From positions 62,001 to 126,000 of the forward strand of contig CBDFMS010000024.1 of NCBI GenBank assembly GCA_965249735.1: 64,000 nt of DNA, written 5' to 3'. The DNA comes from JANQSS01 sp965249735 (GTDB lineage: Bacteria; Bacteroidota; Bacteroidia; Chitinophagales; Saprospiraceae). A model generated the notes under the pieces. It searched no databases, had not been told where the DNA came from, and saw only the letters and a list, made by a program, of their open reading frames with translations. This document shows positions 1 to 8,906 of the stretch, piece after piece (position 1 is the first letter of the stretch; each line of letters opens with the position of its first letter). Made by a program: the position numbers and the translations under genes.

Positions 1-2062
1 ATGTATCTACATCATCGCAGACCCCATCACCATCGGTATCGCCTGTAGCTGAATTTGGGCATGCATCGCACCCATCAGGCGTTCCGTCTCCATCAGAATC
101 CACATTATCATCGCTTCCGGGACATACATCCTCAGCATCACAAACACCATCACTATCTGTATCCTGGAATGTTCCGTTGCAATTACAGCTGACGTCATAA
201 ACATCATTTGTTGTGCACGGATCTAAATCATCACAGGCCGCACCGGGTGTACAATTTAAAGACTTGATTATTGAAAAATAATCGTCGATAGATCCGGTCT
301 CTCGAAGGAACTTTACCGTCAACGTGTCATTACTTATTTCTAATACACATGAGCCAAGTTGTGATACAGAATAGTACATGGCCTCATGATCTAAACTTCC
401 TCCACTGGTTTTTCCTGAAGAACCGGCAGTAATGTATACAGCTCCTTCGCCTTCATTTGGACCGGTTATTTCTTTCTCATAGGCTCCATCACCATCGATT
501 TGTCCATCACCATCGCCATTCGCACCAACTGTATGAGTTGGAGCACTGAAGGAATTAGAATTTCCATGGTGTCCGCTAAGGAAATAAGATCGCTCATAGG
601 AATGACTGTGACCGGAAAGTACCAGGTCGACACCATAGGATTCCAACAAGGGAAGAAAATTCTCTCTCATTTCTATCAACTCGCTTTCAGAATCTGAATC
701 ATGGGATCCTTTGGTGTAGGGCGGGTGATGCCAAAAGGCGACAATCCAGTCGGCTGTTGTATTTTGAAGATCAGATTCACACCAATCATACATGGAACCT
801 CCTACCGATCTATCTGTTTCATAGGATTCCAGTGAGATAAAATGCACGTTACCCTGGTCGAAGGAATAATAGGCTTCGGTTCCAGAGCTCGTGCCTCCGG
901 ATTCGCCATTCGTAGGAAAGGTGAATATGTCATAATAAGGACCTGACTGATTGCTCGAATTGGCCGAGTATCCATCATGGTTTCCAAGACAGGACCATGC
1001 AACCGTATTCCTTAAATTGTCCTCATACATGTTTTCGAATATGGCAAATTGGTATTCGTTATCCGTGCCACTATTGTATGCATTGTCTCCCAGAAATAAG
1101 ATCATGTCGGTATGATCGCCACCGGAATAGGTATTATACGCGTCTCTCACAGCCCGTTGGTTATTGTTCGCCGTACCGCAATCTCCCAGCACCCAGGCTC
1201 GTAGTGGCTGAACGGTGCCAAAATTTGGGGCTGTCTTAAAATACATCTCAGGAGATCCGGCTATCAGCACAGTTGCTGAGTTTCCTACGTCATAATAATA
1301 AACCGTATTGGCAGACAAACCACCAATTTCGAGTATGTGCTCAGTCTTTGGAGTTAAATCTGAAGCTGTGAAATTCAAGCTGCCTTCAGTCGTACCATAA
1401 TTTACCACGGACTCAGTAGGCGTATCCGTTCTCCATCTGACAGTCATCGAGCCGGGAGTCGACTTTTGCAAGTATGGACCCCGCTGCACAATAATCGCAC
1501 CGGGCGGAAGACCAGTCAACTCGAAATCAAAACTGATATCAGAACTGCCACTACTGCGTTGATGAATTTCAACACTTAGTTGGTTTGAGCCCGCATTCAA
1601 TGTATTTGAAATATTCGCCGAGAATATCGAATTATCACTCGCTGTACCAGATGCGAAGGTGTTATAGTCGATCGCTCCAGTTGGCATATTGACCCGAAGC
1701 ACTTCGATACCATTCAGATAAACAACTGCACCATCATCATACGTCAATTGTAATCCCAGATTGGCAAACGAGCCGGGGTTGGATACGTTAAATTCATGTC
1801 TGAAATAAGCGGTATAAGTGGGATTATTAGCGATAACTGTAGTTTCATCGCCGTCACCATATCCGAGGTGGGCATTGCCTGAAGACCATGAGTTGTCGTC
1901 GTATGTAGTATCATACCATACTAGAGAACTTTGATCCGGTGGTTCATTTCCAGCATCATAATAGTTCCAGGAAGATCCTTGGCTGATGAGTGTTGTCTGG
2001 CTCATTAACGAGCAAGTCAAGAACACACTAAACAGCAATGTTAGCGTAGTTTTGGTTTTCAT
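1..2062 (-). CDS. Secreted purple-acid-phosphatase-like metallophosphoesterase with thrombospondin type 3 repeats (3' end missing)
   Basis: The gene reads leftward from ATG at 2062 and leaves the window with no stop, so about 687 codons are visible. A signal peptide (MKTKTTLTLLFSVFLTCSL) is followed by a galactose-binding-like beta region, an FNIII-like segment, and a calcineurin-like phosphoesterase domain. The metal-ligand blocks appear in family order: GDC and GDNAY near 1100-1190, GNHD near 985, HHPPY near 725, and GHSHSYERS near 595. This matches purple acid phosphatases, which hydrolyse phosphomonoesters outside the cell. After the catalytic domain come Asp-rich calcium-binding repeats of the DxDGDGVCD type (1-270), usual as spacers in exported Bacteroidota proteins. 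A type IX sorting domain would be expected beyond the left edge but cannot be seen. The enzyme class is well supported; the substrate is unknown. Confidence 0.85.
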   Translation of the reverse strand, partial: MKTKTTLTLLFSVFLTCSLMSQTTLISQGSSWNYYDAGNEPPDQSSLVWYDTTYDDNSWSSGNAHLGYGDGDETTVIANNPTYTAYFRHEFNVSNPGSFANLGLQLTYDDGAVVYLNGIEVLRVNMPTGAIDYNTFASGTASDNSIFSANISNTLNAGSNQLSVEIHQRSSGSSDISFDFELTGLPPGAIIVQRGPYLQKSTPGSMTVRWRTDTPTESVVNYGTTEGSLNFTASDLTPKTEHILEIGGLSANTVYYYDVGNSATVLIAGSPEMYFKTAPNFGTVQPLRAWVLGDCGTANNNQRAVRDAYNTYSGGDHTDMILFLGDNAYNSGTDNEYQFAIFENMYEDNLRNTVAWSCLGNHDGYSANSSNQSGPYYDIFTFPTNGESGGTSSGTEAYYSFDQGNVHFISLESYETDRSVGGSMYDWCESDLQNTTADWIVAFWHHPPYTKGSHDSDSESELIEMRENFLPLLESYGVDLVLSGHSHSYERSYFLSGHHGNSNSFSAPTHTVGANGDGDGQIDGDGAYEKEITGPNEGEGAVYITAGSSGKTSGGSLDHEAMYYSVSQLGSCVLEISNDTLTVKFLRETGSIDDYFSIIKSLNCTPGAACDDLDPCTTNDVYDVSCNCNGTFQDTDSDGVCDAEDVCPGSDDNVDSDGDGTPDGCDACPNSATGDTDGDGVCDDVDT

Positions 2063-2156
2063 TATTTGGGGTTATTAAGGGGGTTATTAGATTTTATTTA
2101 GGTCATTATTATTTTTTAAGAGAAAGATTTTTTTAAATTTTTTATCCGTGACGACC

Positions 2157-2399
2157 CTACCATTCAAGTCGAGGACTGTTGTTTTCCAATGAGTGGCAAG
2201 CAAGTAAATCGTCAGGTGATTTTTTGGACTCTTCGTGATAAAGACAGAGTTGGCATCTATTCATAGAGAGAAATGCGCTGTCGGAATCCACTGTTATTTT
2301 TTTCACAATGGAAAGCATCCGCTCATGAAATTGACCATGCGTGGAGACACAAAAAGACAAAAAATTAATGATGAGAGTGAGTAAGGATCTCAAATTCAT
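2157..2399 (-). CDS. Possible small exported protein, unrecognised
   Basis: An 80-codon reading frame starts with a good signal-peptide-like stretch (residues 1-22, hydrophobic core LLTLIINFLSFCVS). It continues with a short polar tail containing a CQLC pair. It occupies the gap between the phosphatase and the sulfatase remnant. I do not recognise the family. It could equally be a remnant of a haem- or thiol-binding exported protein or a chance frame; the only positive evidence is the plausible N-terminus. Confidence 0.3.
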   Translation of the reverse strand: MNLRSLLTLIINFLSFCVSTHGQFHERMLSIVKKITVDSDSAFLSMNRCQLCLYHEESKKSPDDLLACHSLENNSPRLEW

Positions 2400-2634
2400 A
2401 GCGTATATTGATTATGTTAATACAAGCCACTTCTTCTCCAGGAATAACCTGTGGAACAAGATGGTTGAAACACCCCTTACCCAATTTTAACGCTTAAATA
2501 TAATTATTTTTGGAGAATAGCCTAACTGATTTAGTTTATCATGGACGCTAGGAACCTCAGCGTATTATCCTATTAGAATGCAAACTTGAGATGCACCAAC
2601 TGGCCGATTGATTGAACAAACGTTCCACCTGGAT

Positions 2635-4020
2635 CTATCTTGACCACTCTCGCAAGGTGCGCGTTCTTTCGACTGACCATCCTGCATGTAATCGCTTGTC
2701 CAACATGTGCACGATCGAAGCATAAGACTGATTTTCAGCCACATTGACATTCTCATTCGGGTCTTTATTTAAATCGTATAATTCGGTAACACCCCAATCT
2801 TTTGATTTCCAATCTTGCCAGGCGATATAGTGAAAGTCATCAGTCAGAATGCTATACCCCATTTGTTCATTTCCTTCGGGAACAGCCCAATAACTTTCTT
2901 TTAAAAATTGAGCAAAGACGGCCTCTTTTCCTTTTTTAGAGTTATCATTCATGATGGGCAGAGCACTCATTCCATGAATATTTTCTGGTATTTCTAAGCC
3001 GGTTAAATCGCAAAGTGTTGGAAATACGTCTACCATTTCTACAAATTGATTTATTGTTTTATGGTTGTGCCGGGCGTCATTACTTTTTATGATAAAAGGC
3101 ACATGTGTGTCGATATTATAATTGGTAAATTTTGTCCAGCCATTGTGCTCACCCAACTTATATCCGTGATCACCCCATAGCACAATGATGGTGTTATCGT
3201 AAATTCCAAGCTTCTTTAATTTTTCGATTAATTTACCGACCTGAGCATCGACATAGCTGACCGAGGCATAATAGCCATGCTTCAATAAGCGCGCATTTTT
3301 CTTGTTGATAGATCCTTCGGAAGGAGAAGGCGTATCTTTAAAATCTGAATAACCTTTTATTTCTTTCAAGGTATTGACGCTAAAAGGGGGTGCATTATTC
3401 GGAATAAATGGATTTGAAGCGAGAGAAATGCTATCTCGATTATAAAGGTCCCAGTATTTTTTTGGTGCATTGAATGGAAGGTGGGGACGATAATAGCCGA
3501 CTCCAAAAAAGAAAGGCTTTTCTTTTTTAGCTAATTCTTCGAGTTTATTTAGCGCTGTGACCGTTTGTGCCCCATCATAGTATGCCGTGTCATGGACTTC
3601 AGGTGATTCAGTCGCCGATGCTTTGAGATAATAATGTCCAAATTCATCCTTGGCGGATTCTTTATTCCCCCGGGCTATGATGTCATCTATTTTCGTTTGC
3701 TGAATAGCCAGGTTTTTGTTTGTGACATAATACGCGTCAGGATCAAAAGGAAATTGTTTTAAATATAGTTTTGGTTCGCTCCAGGATAATGTATCCGGAA
3801 ATATGTTGTGGTAAATTTTACCGATTGCAACGCTGTGATAACCATTATGCTTGAGATATTGTGGCAGCGTCACAACATCAGGGATCTTATCTCTGAAATC
3901 TGTCCACAGGTCCCACACCTTTGTAGAATCCGGCCGTAATCCGGTCATTAAACTGACACGAGACGGATTACAGACAGCTTGCTGTACATACGCGCGTTTA
4001 AATACAACGCCGGCTTTGCC
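2635..4020 (-). pseudogene. Sulfatase, C-terminal part, cut off by an IS21-family insertion
   Basis: This is the larger piece of a formylglycine-dependent sulfatase of the iduronate-2-sulfatase-like type. It begins at the insertion point with AGVVFKRAYVQQAVCNPSR, which contains the CxPSR motif whose Cys becomes the catalytic formylglycine. It then carries the other family blocks, including the GVGYYRPHLPF and LWGDHGYKLGEH segments. The first ATG usable inside this piece (3948) lies after the catalytic Cys, so any product made from it would be inactive. Joined to the N-terminal piece at 6657-6852 it gives a continuous 524-residue protein, a normal family length. Sulfatases of this kind remove sulfate from polysaccharides, and the GH3 glycosidase at 9034 would be a fitting partner. 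Confidence 0.85.
4014..4020. repeat. Target site duplication, left copy
   Basis: CTTTGCC lies directly outside the left end of the IS21-family element and is repeated exactly at 6657-6663 outside the right end. Keeping one copy and removing the element restores the sulfatase reading frame (HIDQLGKAGVVF). Confidence 0.9.
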
Positions 4021-4068
4021 TGCATATTCCGGAGTTACTGACCCCCTGAATCCGGGATATTGACCCCC
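4021..4068. repeat. IS left-end transposase-binding repeats (two copies)
   Basis: Two tandem ~22-bp motifs of the form tTCCGG...TgACCCCC stand at 4021-4046 and 4047-4068. They match, in inverted orientation, the motifs at the other end of the element. IS21 ends are known to carry multiple internal repeats bound by IstA. Confidence 0.75.
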
Positions 4069-4097
4069 TATGTTGAAAACGTGCTAAAAATCATTTG

Positions 4098-4832
4098 TTA
4101 AGATACATGTTTTGATTGTTTACGTAAGCTTTTTCCTTTTAGATCTATGCGGTGAGCCTTTGGAATAATTCTATCGAGGATAGCGTCTGCGATAGTGGGT
4201 TCATCAAAATATTCATGCCATTTTCCGACCGGAAGTTGAGAACATATAATGGTGGCGTTTCTTTCATATCGATCTTCAAGGATTTGTAGCAGGATGAGTT
4301 TAACTTGATGAGTGATAGGTTGGAGACCAAAATCATCAAGAATAATGAGTTTAGCTTTTTTGATTCTGTCCATCCATTTGATCAGTGTACCATCGGTTTT
4401 AGCGAGTGCAATTTGTTCAGTAAATCGGTTCATGTTGAAGTACAACGTTCGATAGCCTTTGACACAGGCGGTGTGACCAAATGCACAGGCGAGATAAGAT
4501 TTTCCGCAACCTGTTGCCCCTGTGATGAGAACATTTTCTCCTCGATCGACATAAGCGCAATCTGCGAGTGTTACAATTTTTCCTTTAGATAAATTACGCG
4601 TAGTAGAACAGTCGATATCTTGGATAACGGCTGGATATCGCAGTTTACTAAGTCGTAAAAACATCTGCATACGTTTGTGCGAGCGATATTGTTTTTCAGC
4701 GTCAATTAATCGGGCCAGCATTTCGTGTGACTCGGGTTGTTGATTGACCGGAAGGCTTAACAGGCTTTCATAAGCGTCTGCCATGCCGGTTAATTTAATT
4801 TGCCTCATGGTTTCTAATGATGCATTTTTCAT
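4098..4832 (-). CDS. istB: IS21-family transposition helper ATPase IstB
   Basis: This 244-residue AAA+ ATPase acts with IstA in target selection and strand transfer of IS21-type elements. Walker A GATGCGKS is at about residues 105-112 and Walker B LIILDD at about 162-167. The N-terminal helical region and the length are normal for IstB. It lies 43 bp downstream of istA in the same orientation, the standard arrangement. It is closely related to DnaC-type helicase loaders, but the position inside an IS with matching ends settles the assignment. Confidence 0.95.
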   Translation of the reverse strand: MKNASLETMRQIKLTGMADAYESLLSLPVNQQPESHEMLARLIDAEKQYRSHKRMQMFLRLSKLRYPAVIQDIDCSTTRNLSKGKIVTLADCAYVDRGENVLITGATGCGKSYLACAFGHTACVKGYRTLYFNMNRFTEQIALAKTDGTLIKWMDRIKKAKLIILDDFGLQPITHQVKLILLQILEDRYERNATIICSQLPVGKWHEYFDEPTIADAILDRIIPKAHRIDLKGKSLRKQSKHVS

Positions 4833-4875
4833 AAGAATAAATTTGTGTCATAAATATGACGGGTTAAAAAAATGA

Positions 4876-6432
4876 TTATTGATAAGCTTCGGGGCCTCGA
4901 ATATTTTCATGGACTGGTGTGTTAAATAGGTCAACGGATTCGATTTCGAGATCCAGGTTTTTTACAAGAATCCTTTTAATCATTTTATAAGATACTTTGT
5001 CTACCTTTTGACAACGCACACAAGCGTTTTCCAATCGCTCAGCAGAATATTTTTCACTTAACCGCAATACGCCTTGACAAGAGTTGAAGCTTTGTGGTGG
5101 ATGGATAGCCGAGCGTATAATGAATTGAATCGCCCAGTTGGTAGCTGGACCTATTTTATCGGCTTGCCGGATAAAATGTGCTGCATTAAAGCCACGTGCT
5201 TTTTTCCATTCAAGATGACTTTTCGGCATGTGGTCCGGATTGGTTTGATGGCGATATGTGTTACGATGAAGCAATCGTGTGTGCGTGGCCACGCGCTGAT
5301 TATCGATAAATACTTCAACTGTACTCGACGTATACACGATAATGGCTTGGCGTGCTACATATTGAAAGGGAACCGAATAATAGTTTTTTTCTTCTCCGAT
5401 ATAGACGTGATAATCTCGGCGTACCTTAGACTGCGTTGATTTTTTAATCTCAAATAAATCTGCTGGTAGCTCCTTCATTATAGGATGTTCAAACTTTTGG
5501 AATTCACTTAATCGACAACCTGGCTTTTGCTGATAGGGCCTATGATTATGATCTGTGAGTTGTTTCTTTATTCCCTCGTTTAATTCGGCTAAACTGTGGA
5601 ATACTTCATTGCGAAGTGGGGCATAAATACGTGTATAAATTGTTGAGACTAAATTTTCTACACTGGCCTTGTCTTTTGGTTTTCTTACCCGGGTAGCTTC
5701 AATGTCAATTTGATAATAGGCCGCTAATTGAACACATAATTCATTAAAATCAGGCTCATATTTATCGGCACGAATAACAAACGATTTTAAATTGTCGCTT
5801 AAAATCACCTTGGGTAAGCAACCAAAAAATAGTAACGCCTGATTTAGTCCGTGTATAAAATCCGTCACTTTTTGACTCGGTAAGGCAATGACAAAACTAT
5901 GTTGGGTATGGGGCATCGTCGCAATTAATATTTGACATTTATGCACTTCGCCGCTGGACGCATCAATCCAATTCATCGTCTTGCCTGCAAAGTCCACCTG
6001 CATCTTTTCGCCTGGCGTGTGATTCATTTTGATCGTAAGGTCGCGACGCCCTATCTCGCGATTTATGCGCTCACAAAATTGGCTGTAGCCAAAGCCATGT
6101 TCAAATTCTGATCGATACTCTTCCCACAGTAATTTCTTCGTTACCCCGACTCGACGAAGCTCTGTGATCCAGAAATCAACCCGCTTGTTGTATTCAAATT
6201 CACGCGTATTCGATCCGCTTGCATCTGACTTGTAGGCCAACTCAAAAAGTTCGTCTTCTGCCAACGTCAACGCCTCAGACAGGTCTTTAAAATGAGTTCG
6301 TACACGACGAACATAGTCTCGGACTGTGTTCTTTGAAATTTGTAATCTTCTTGCCGTACCCTTAATGGATTTGGTGTCCAGGTAGGTCTCTAAAATATAT
6401 CTGACTTGATCCATGCGCTTTAATTTTCCCAT
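4876..6432 (-). CDS. istA: IS21-family transposase IstA
   Basis: This DDE-family transposase cuts and joins the element's ends. It has an N-terminal helix-turn-helix (KGTARRLQISKNTVRDYVRR) and a retroviral-integrase-type core with the triad in QVDFAGK, LSDNLKS and KASVENLVS. Those residues are about D162, D228 and E274 when counted from an upstream GTG at 6477. A C-terminal beta domain follows. I chose ATG at 6432 (MGKLKRMDQVRYIL) because the family begins near this motif; the upstream GTG would add 15 residues. All catalytic residues are present and there is no frameshift, so the element may still be mobile. Confidence 0.93.
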   Translation of the reverse strand: MGKLKRMDQVRYILETYLDTKSIKGTARRLQISKNTVRDYVRRVRTHFKDLSEALTLAEDELFELAYKSDASGSNTREFEYNKRVDFWITELRRVGVTKKLLWEEYRSEFEHGFGYSQFCERINREIGRRDLTIKMNHTPGEKMQVDFAGKTMNWIDASSGEVHKCQILIATMPHTQHSFVIALPSQKVTDFIHGLNQALLFFGCLPKVILSDNLKSFVIRADKYEPDFNELCVQLAAYYQIDIEATRVRKPKDKASVENLVSTIYTRIYAPLRNEVFHSLAELNEGIKKQLTDHNHRPYQQKPGCRLSEFQKFEHPIMKELPADLFEIKKSTQSKVRRDYHVYIGEEKNYYSVPFQYVARQAIIVYTSSTVEVFIDNQRVATHTRLLHRNTYRHQTNPDHMPKSHLEWKKARGFNAAHFIRQADKIGPATNWAIQFIIRSAIHPPQSFNSCQGVLRLSEKYSAERLENACVRCQKVDKVSYKMIKRILVKNLDLEIESVDLFNTPVHENIRGPEAYQ

Positions 6433-6496
6433 GCCATAACTCTTTTCTTGAGCCACGAACATGAACATTAATTGCACGTTTCCATAGTCATCTTGA

Positions 6497-6656
6497 GGGG
6501 GTCAAACCTCCGGAATGTTCTTACACCCTCCAAAATATAGGGGGTCAGTATACCGGAACGTTATTAACATTTTACCTCATTGCAGGGGGTCAAACCTCCG
6601 GAATGGTGGGGTCAGTACAAATCGGAATGGGGGGGTCAGTTTGACCGGATTATGCA
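6497..6656. repeat. IS right-end transposase-binding repeat array (five copies)
   Basis: Five copies of a ~21-bp motif, GGGGGTCAnnnnnnCCGGAAtg-like, begin at about 6497, 6540, 6585, 6608 and 6631. Steps between copies are roughly 43, 45, 23 and 23 bp. The copies at 6497 and 6585 are identical over 21 bp. The last one runs into the terminal TGCATAATCCGG (reverse strand). The end is upstream of istA, so the array may also act as its promoter/operator region. Confidence 0.75.
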
Positions 6657-6663
6657 CTTTGCC
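6657..6663. repeat. Target site duplication, right copy
   Basis: CTTTGCC directly follows the terminal TATGCA of the IS21-family element and is identical to 4014-4020. Confidence 0.9.
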
Positions 6664-6852
6664 CAATTGGTCGATATGGGGCGTTTTAATCTGCTCGTTT
6701 CCATATACGCCCAATTCAGGCCGTAAATCATCAATGGCAATAAATAGAATATTCGGTTTTATCTGCGTATCATTTTTTGACGAATCCGGTTGTAAACAAC
6801 CGCTGCATACAATAATCACCAATAGAATAATAGCAGATAAATATTTAGACAT
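6657..6852 (-). pseudogene. Sulfatase, N-terminal part, cut off by an IS21-family insertion
   Basis: The first 65 codons of the sulfatase start at ATG 6852. There is a lipoprotein signal peptide (MSKYLSAIILLVIIVCSGC, Cys at residue 19). The opening sulfatase strand follows (KPNILFIAIDDLRPELGVYG), with the Asp pair at 41-42 that binds the metal, then HIDQLGK. The frame then enters the insertion sequence and stops at 6577 after an unrelated tail. In the repaired gene the catalytic Cys would be residue 80. The protein was therefore an outer-envelope lipoprotein sulfatase. Confidence 0.85.
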
Positions 6853-7054
6853 TGAATAAGATTTGAATGAAACAGCTGTTGTTGTCGAATTAGAATAAAG
6901 GTATTGAATTTACCTTTATGGAGGATTCGCTATCGGAACACTGGCGCATTATGCTGATTGAATAGAAGGTGCCGGGAATTACCAATATCTGATTCGTGTA
7001 ATGAATTGCATTTGTATGGAGACATGACGGTACAAATGATATCAGATATGAAGT
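6846..7054. repeat. Diverged direct repeat, copy A (interrupted by a group II intron)
   Basis: This stretch, upstream of the sulfatase start, aligns along its whole length with 11351-11558. Shared blocks include tagacattgaataag, ttagaataaaggtattgaat, gattgaatag and acaaatgatat.cgatatgaa. Identity is roughly three quarters by eye. The alignment resumes after the intron at about 8907-9011. It begins at the sulfatase ATG (ATGTCTA on the minus strand), and copy B keeps the same ATGTCTA although no sulfatase follows there. Confidence 0.8.
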
Positions 7055-7540
7055 GTGTGCCCAGCATGCACCCACTATGGCAAGATAGTGAATTAATCTA
7101 GTGGGTGAAAATCCCATACAGGCGAGTTGGTCCGAGCCTGTTAGCAAGCTGCAAGGTGGTTAATCGTGAGGTTTACACTGAAGGAAGCAGGACTGCAAAA
7201 TTCGGCACTGACGAACAGAAACGTCATACAGAGGCTCAAAAGAGCGGGTAAGCAAGCACTTCTTTGCAACACCCGAGACCAACAAGTTCTTTGGAGTAGA
7301 TGACGCAGGAGTCGGAGGAAAGATTAGGTGCTTACCTGGGGAGGGTTCTGGAATCATTAATTGATAGACCAGAGCAGTCAGCAGAAGTCATAGTACTTAA
7401 TGGAAACGAGCTGCCTGAGAAAATGGTAGAGGACTCACCTTAAGGAAGGACTGAACATTGAATCATGTCTTAATTCGATTAGGAGGCCTAGCTAGCCTAA
7501 TCTTAAGCGGACAACGGAAACATTTTTATTTAATTAACCA

Positions 7541-8824
7541 ATGATTGCAAAAGTATTACAGCCGAAGAATCTTTATAAAGCTTACCGTCAGGTGGTGAAG
7601 AATAAAGGTGCAGCAGGAATTGATGGAATGTCGGTAAAGGAATTATTTTCCCACAAGGAAAAGAACCAATACACGATAATTAAATCGATTCTCAAACAAA
7701 GCTATAATGCGACGGCAATCAAAGGGGTACCAATCCCCAAAGGTCAGGGTAAAACAAGACTACTCGGCATACCAACGGTAACAGAAAGATGGTTGCAGCA
7801 GGCTGTGAGCCAAATACTGATGACAAAATTCGAATTAGAATTTGAGTCGTCGAGTTATGGCTTTCGACCGAACAAGAATACGCAACAAGCAGTATCACAA
7901 GCCTTGGAATACATCAATGATGGCTACCAAGATATTGTGGATATAGATCTAGCAGCATTCTTTGACAACGTAGACCATGAAAAACTATTACAGTTAATTT
8001 ACAACGAGGTAAAATGTCGAACCACGCTGCGGCTTATTCGTAAGTGGCTAAGAGCTCCAATAAAAATAAATGGTCAGCTCTATAAACGCCGCAAAGGAAT
8101 ACCGCAAGGCAGTCCGTTAAGTCCACTATTATCGAATATAATGCTGGACGTATTGGACAAGAAATTGAAAATCATGGGGTGCAAATACGTGCGTTACGCG
8201 GATGATTTTAGTATTTATACAAAATCAAAAGCGGAGGCTCGAAGCATTGGAAACAAGATATATCTCTTTTTAAGAGACAAATTAAATCTACCAATAAATC
8301 GAGCTAAAAGCGGCATACGTAGACCAGTGAAATTCAAACTGCTGGGGCATGGTTTTGTTCCCGTCTACGAGAAGGGAATACGTGGTCAATACCAATTAGT
8401 TGTAAAGCCAGCTAGTTGGTCAAGTATTAAACGCAAACTGAAAGGAATTACCAAGAAAACCAAACCCCTATCATTAACCGCACGGCTCAACCAAATAGCG
8501 GTAGTTGCACGAGGATGGATAAATAATTTTCGCATGGCGAATATATATACCAAACTTAAAAAACTAGACGAATGGTTGCGCAATAGGCTGAGATATTGCA
8601 TTTGGCATGATTGGAAAAAGCCTGAACGTAAGCGAAAGAATCTAATTCGATTGGGGATCGCAAAGGGACAAGCATACGCTTGGAGTCGAACCAGAATGGG
8701 AGGTTGGGCAGTTGCTCAAAGCCCTATCCTCGGTACGACAATCACCATCGCTAGACTTAAAAGAAAAGGGTATCTACCGATGCTTGATTATTGCCATAAT
8801 AAAATGCAAACGTCGATTTGGTGA
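7541..8824 (+). CDS. ltrA: Group II intron reverse transcriptase/maturase
   Basis: This 427-residue protein helps its intron RNA fold and splice, and copies it into new DNA sites. The blocks are GAAGIDG (about 23-29), GKTRLLGIP (70-78), YGFRP (106-110), DIDLAAFFDNVDH (134-146), GIPQGSPLSPLLSN (186-199) and the catalytic YADD (219-222). A maturase domain (WINNFRMAN... AYAWSRTRMGGW) comes next. No HNH endonuclease domain follows, so retrotransposition would not rely on second-strand cleavage by this protein. The ORF lies within domain IV of the intron and looks intact. Confidence 0.95.
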   Translation: MIAKVLQPKNLYKAYRQVVKNKGAAGIDGMSVKELFSHKEKNQYTIIKSILKQSYNATAIKGVPIPKGQGKTRLLGIPTVTERWLQQAVSQILMTKFELEFESSSYGFRPNKNTQQAVSQALEYINDGYQDIVDIDLAAFFDNVDHEKLLQLIYNEVKCRTTLRLIRKWLRAPIKINGQLYKRRKGIPQGSPLSPLLSNIMLDVLDKKLKIMGCKYVRYADDFSIYTKSKAEARSIGNKIYLFLRDKLNLPINRAKSGIRRPVKFKLLGHGFVPVYEKGIRGQYQLVVKPASWSSIKRKLKGITKKTKPLSLTARLNQIAVVARGWINNFRMANIYTKLKKLDEWLRNRLRYCIWHDWKKPERKRKNLIRLGIAKGQAYAWSRTRMGGWAVAQSPILGTTITIARLKRKGYLPMLDYCHNKMQTSIW

Positions 8825-8906
8825 ACCGCCGTATACGCGAACCGTATGTACGGTGGTGTGAGAGGCGCACCCCATCAGTTACCGCTGGTGGGGCCGTCTA
8901 CTCGAT
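8823..8906 (+). ncRNA. Group II intron domains V and VI
   Basis: Domain V is a hairpin with arms ACCGCCGTA (8825-8833) and TACGGTGGT (8849-8857), an upper TACG/CGTA stem, and a two-base bulge TG at 8847-8848. The catalytic triad is CGC (8827-8829), followed by CGTAT. Domain VI has arms CCCCATCAG (8870-8878) and CTGGTGGGG (8885-8893), with a candidate branch-point A at 8900, seven positions from the end. A CGC triad together with an endonuclease-free maturase resembles class C introns, but the subclass is not certain. Confidence 0.8.

Larger units (their letters stand above)
4021..6656 (-). mobile_element. IS21-family insertion sequence, 2636 bp, apparently complete
   Basis: The element has the TG...CA termini typical of IS21. 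The left end begins TGCATATTCCGG and the right end, read inward, begins TGCATAATCCGG; both continue to ACTGACCCCC. It carries istA (transposase) and istB (AAA+ helper) in the usual order, both intact, and is bounded by a perfect 7-bp target duplication. Intact genes and an exact duplication suggest a recent insertion. It interrupts a sulfatase gene in the same orientation. Confidence 0.95.
7055..8906 (+). mobile_element. Group II intron, about 1.85 kb, with reverse transcriptase
   Basis: The 5' end reads GTGTGCCC, close to the group II GUGYG consensus; the start could be 7053 or 7055 because of a GT repeat. An RNA-like leader (7055-7540) precedes the maturase ORF, and recognisable domains V and VI follow it. 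The boundaries are supported independently: flanking sequence on both sides aligns to the uninterrupted repeat copy at 11351-11650. No protein-coding gene is broken; the intron sits in intergenic sequence about 200 bp upstream of the sulfatase start. The 3' end is 8906 within about 2 nt. Confidence 0.85.

Noticed and set aside
7..207. Met- and Ile-rich small ORF at the left edge
   Set aside because: It is an out-of-frame reading of the repetitive Asp/Gly-rich thrombospondin type 3 codons of the phosphatase gene on the same strand.
1..270. Repetitive GATGGTGATGG-like DNA that might be a satellite or CRISPR-like array
   Set aside because: The periodicity is explained by the DxDGDG calcium-binding repeats of the protein; there are no constant repeats with unique spacers.
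4305..4592. Plus-strand ORF of 95 codons inside istB
   Set aside because: Antisense shadow of a well-supported ATPase gene; no recognisable features.
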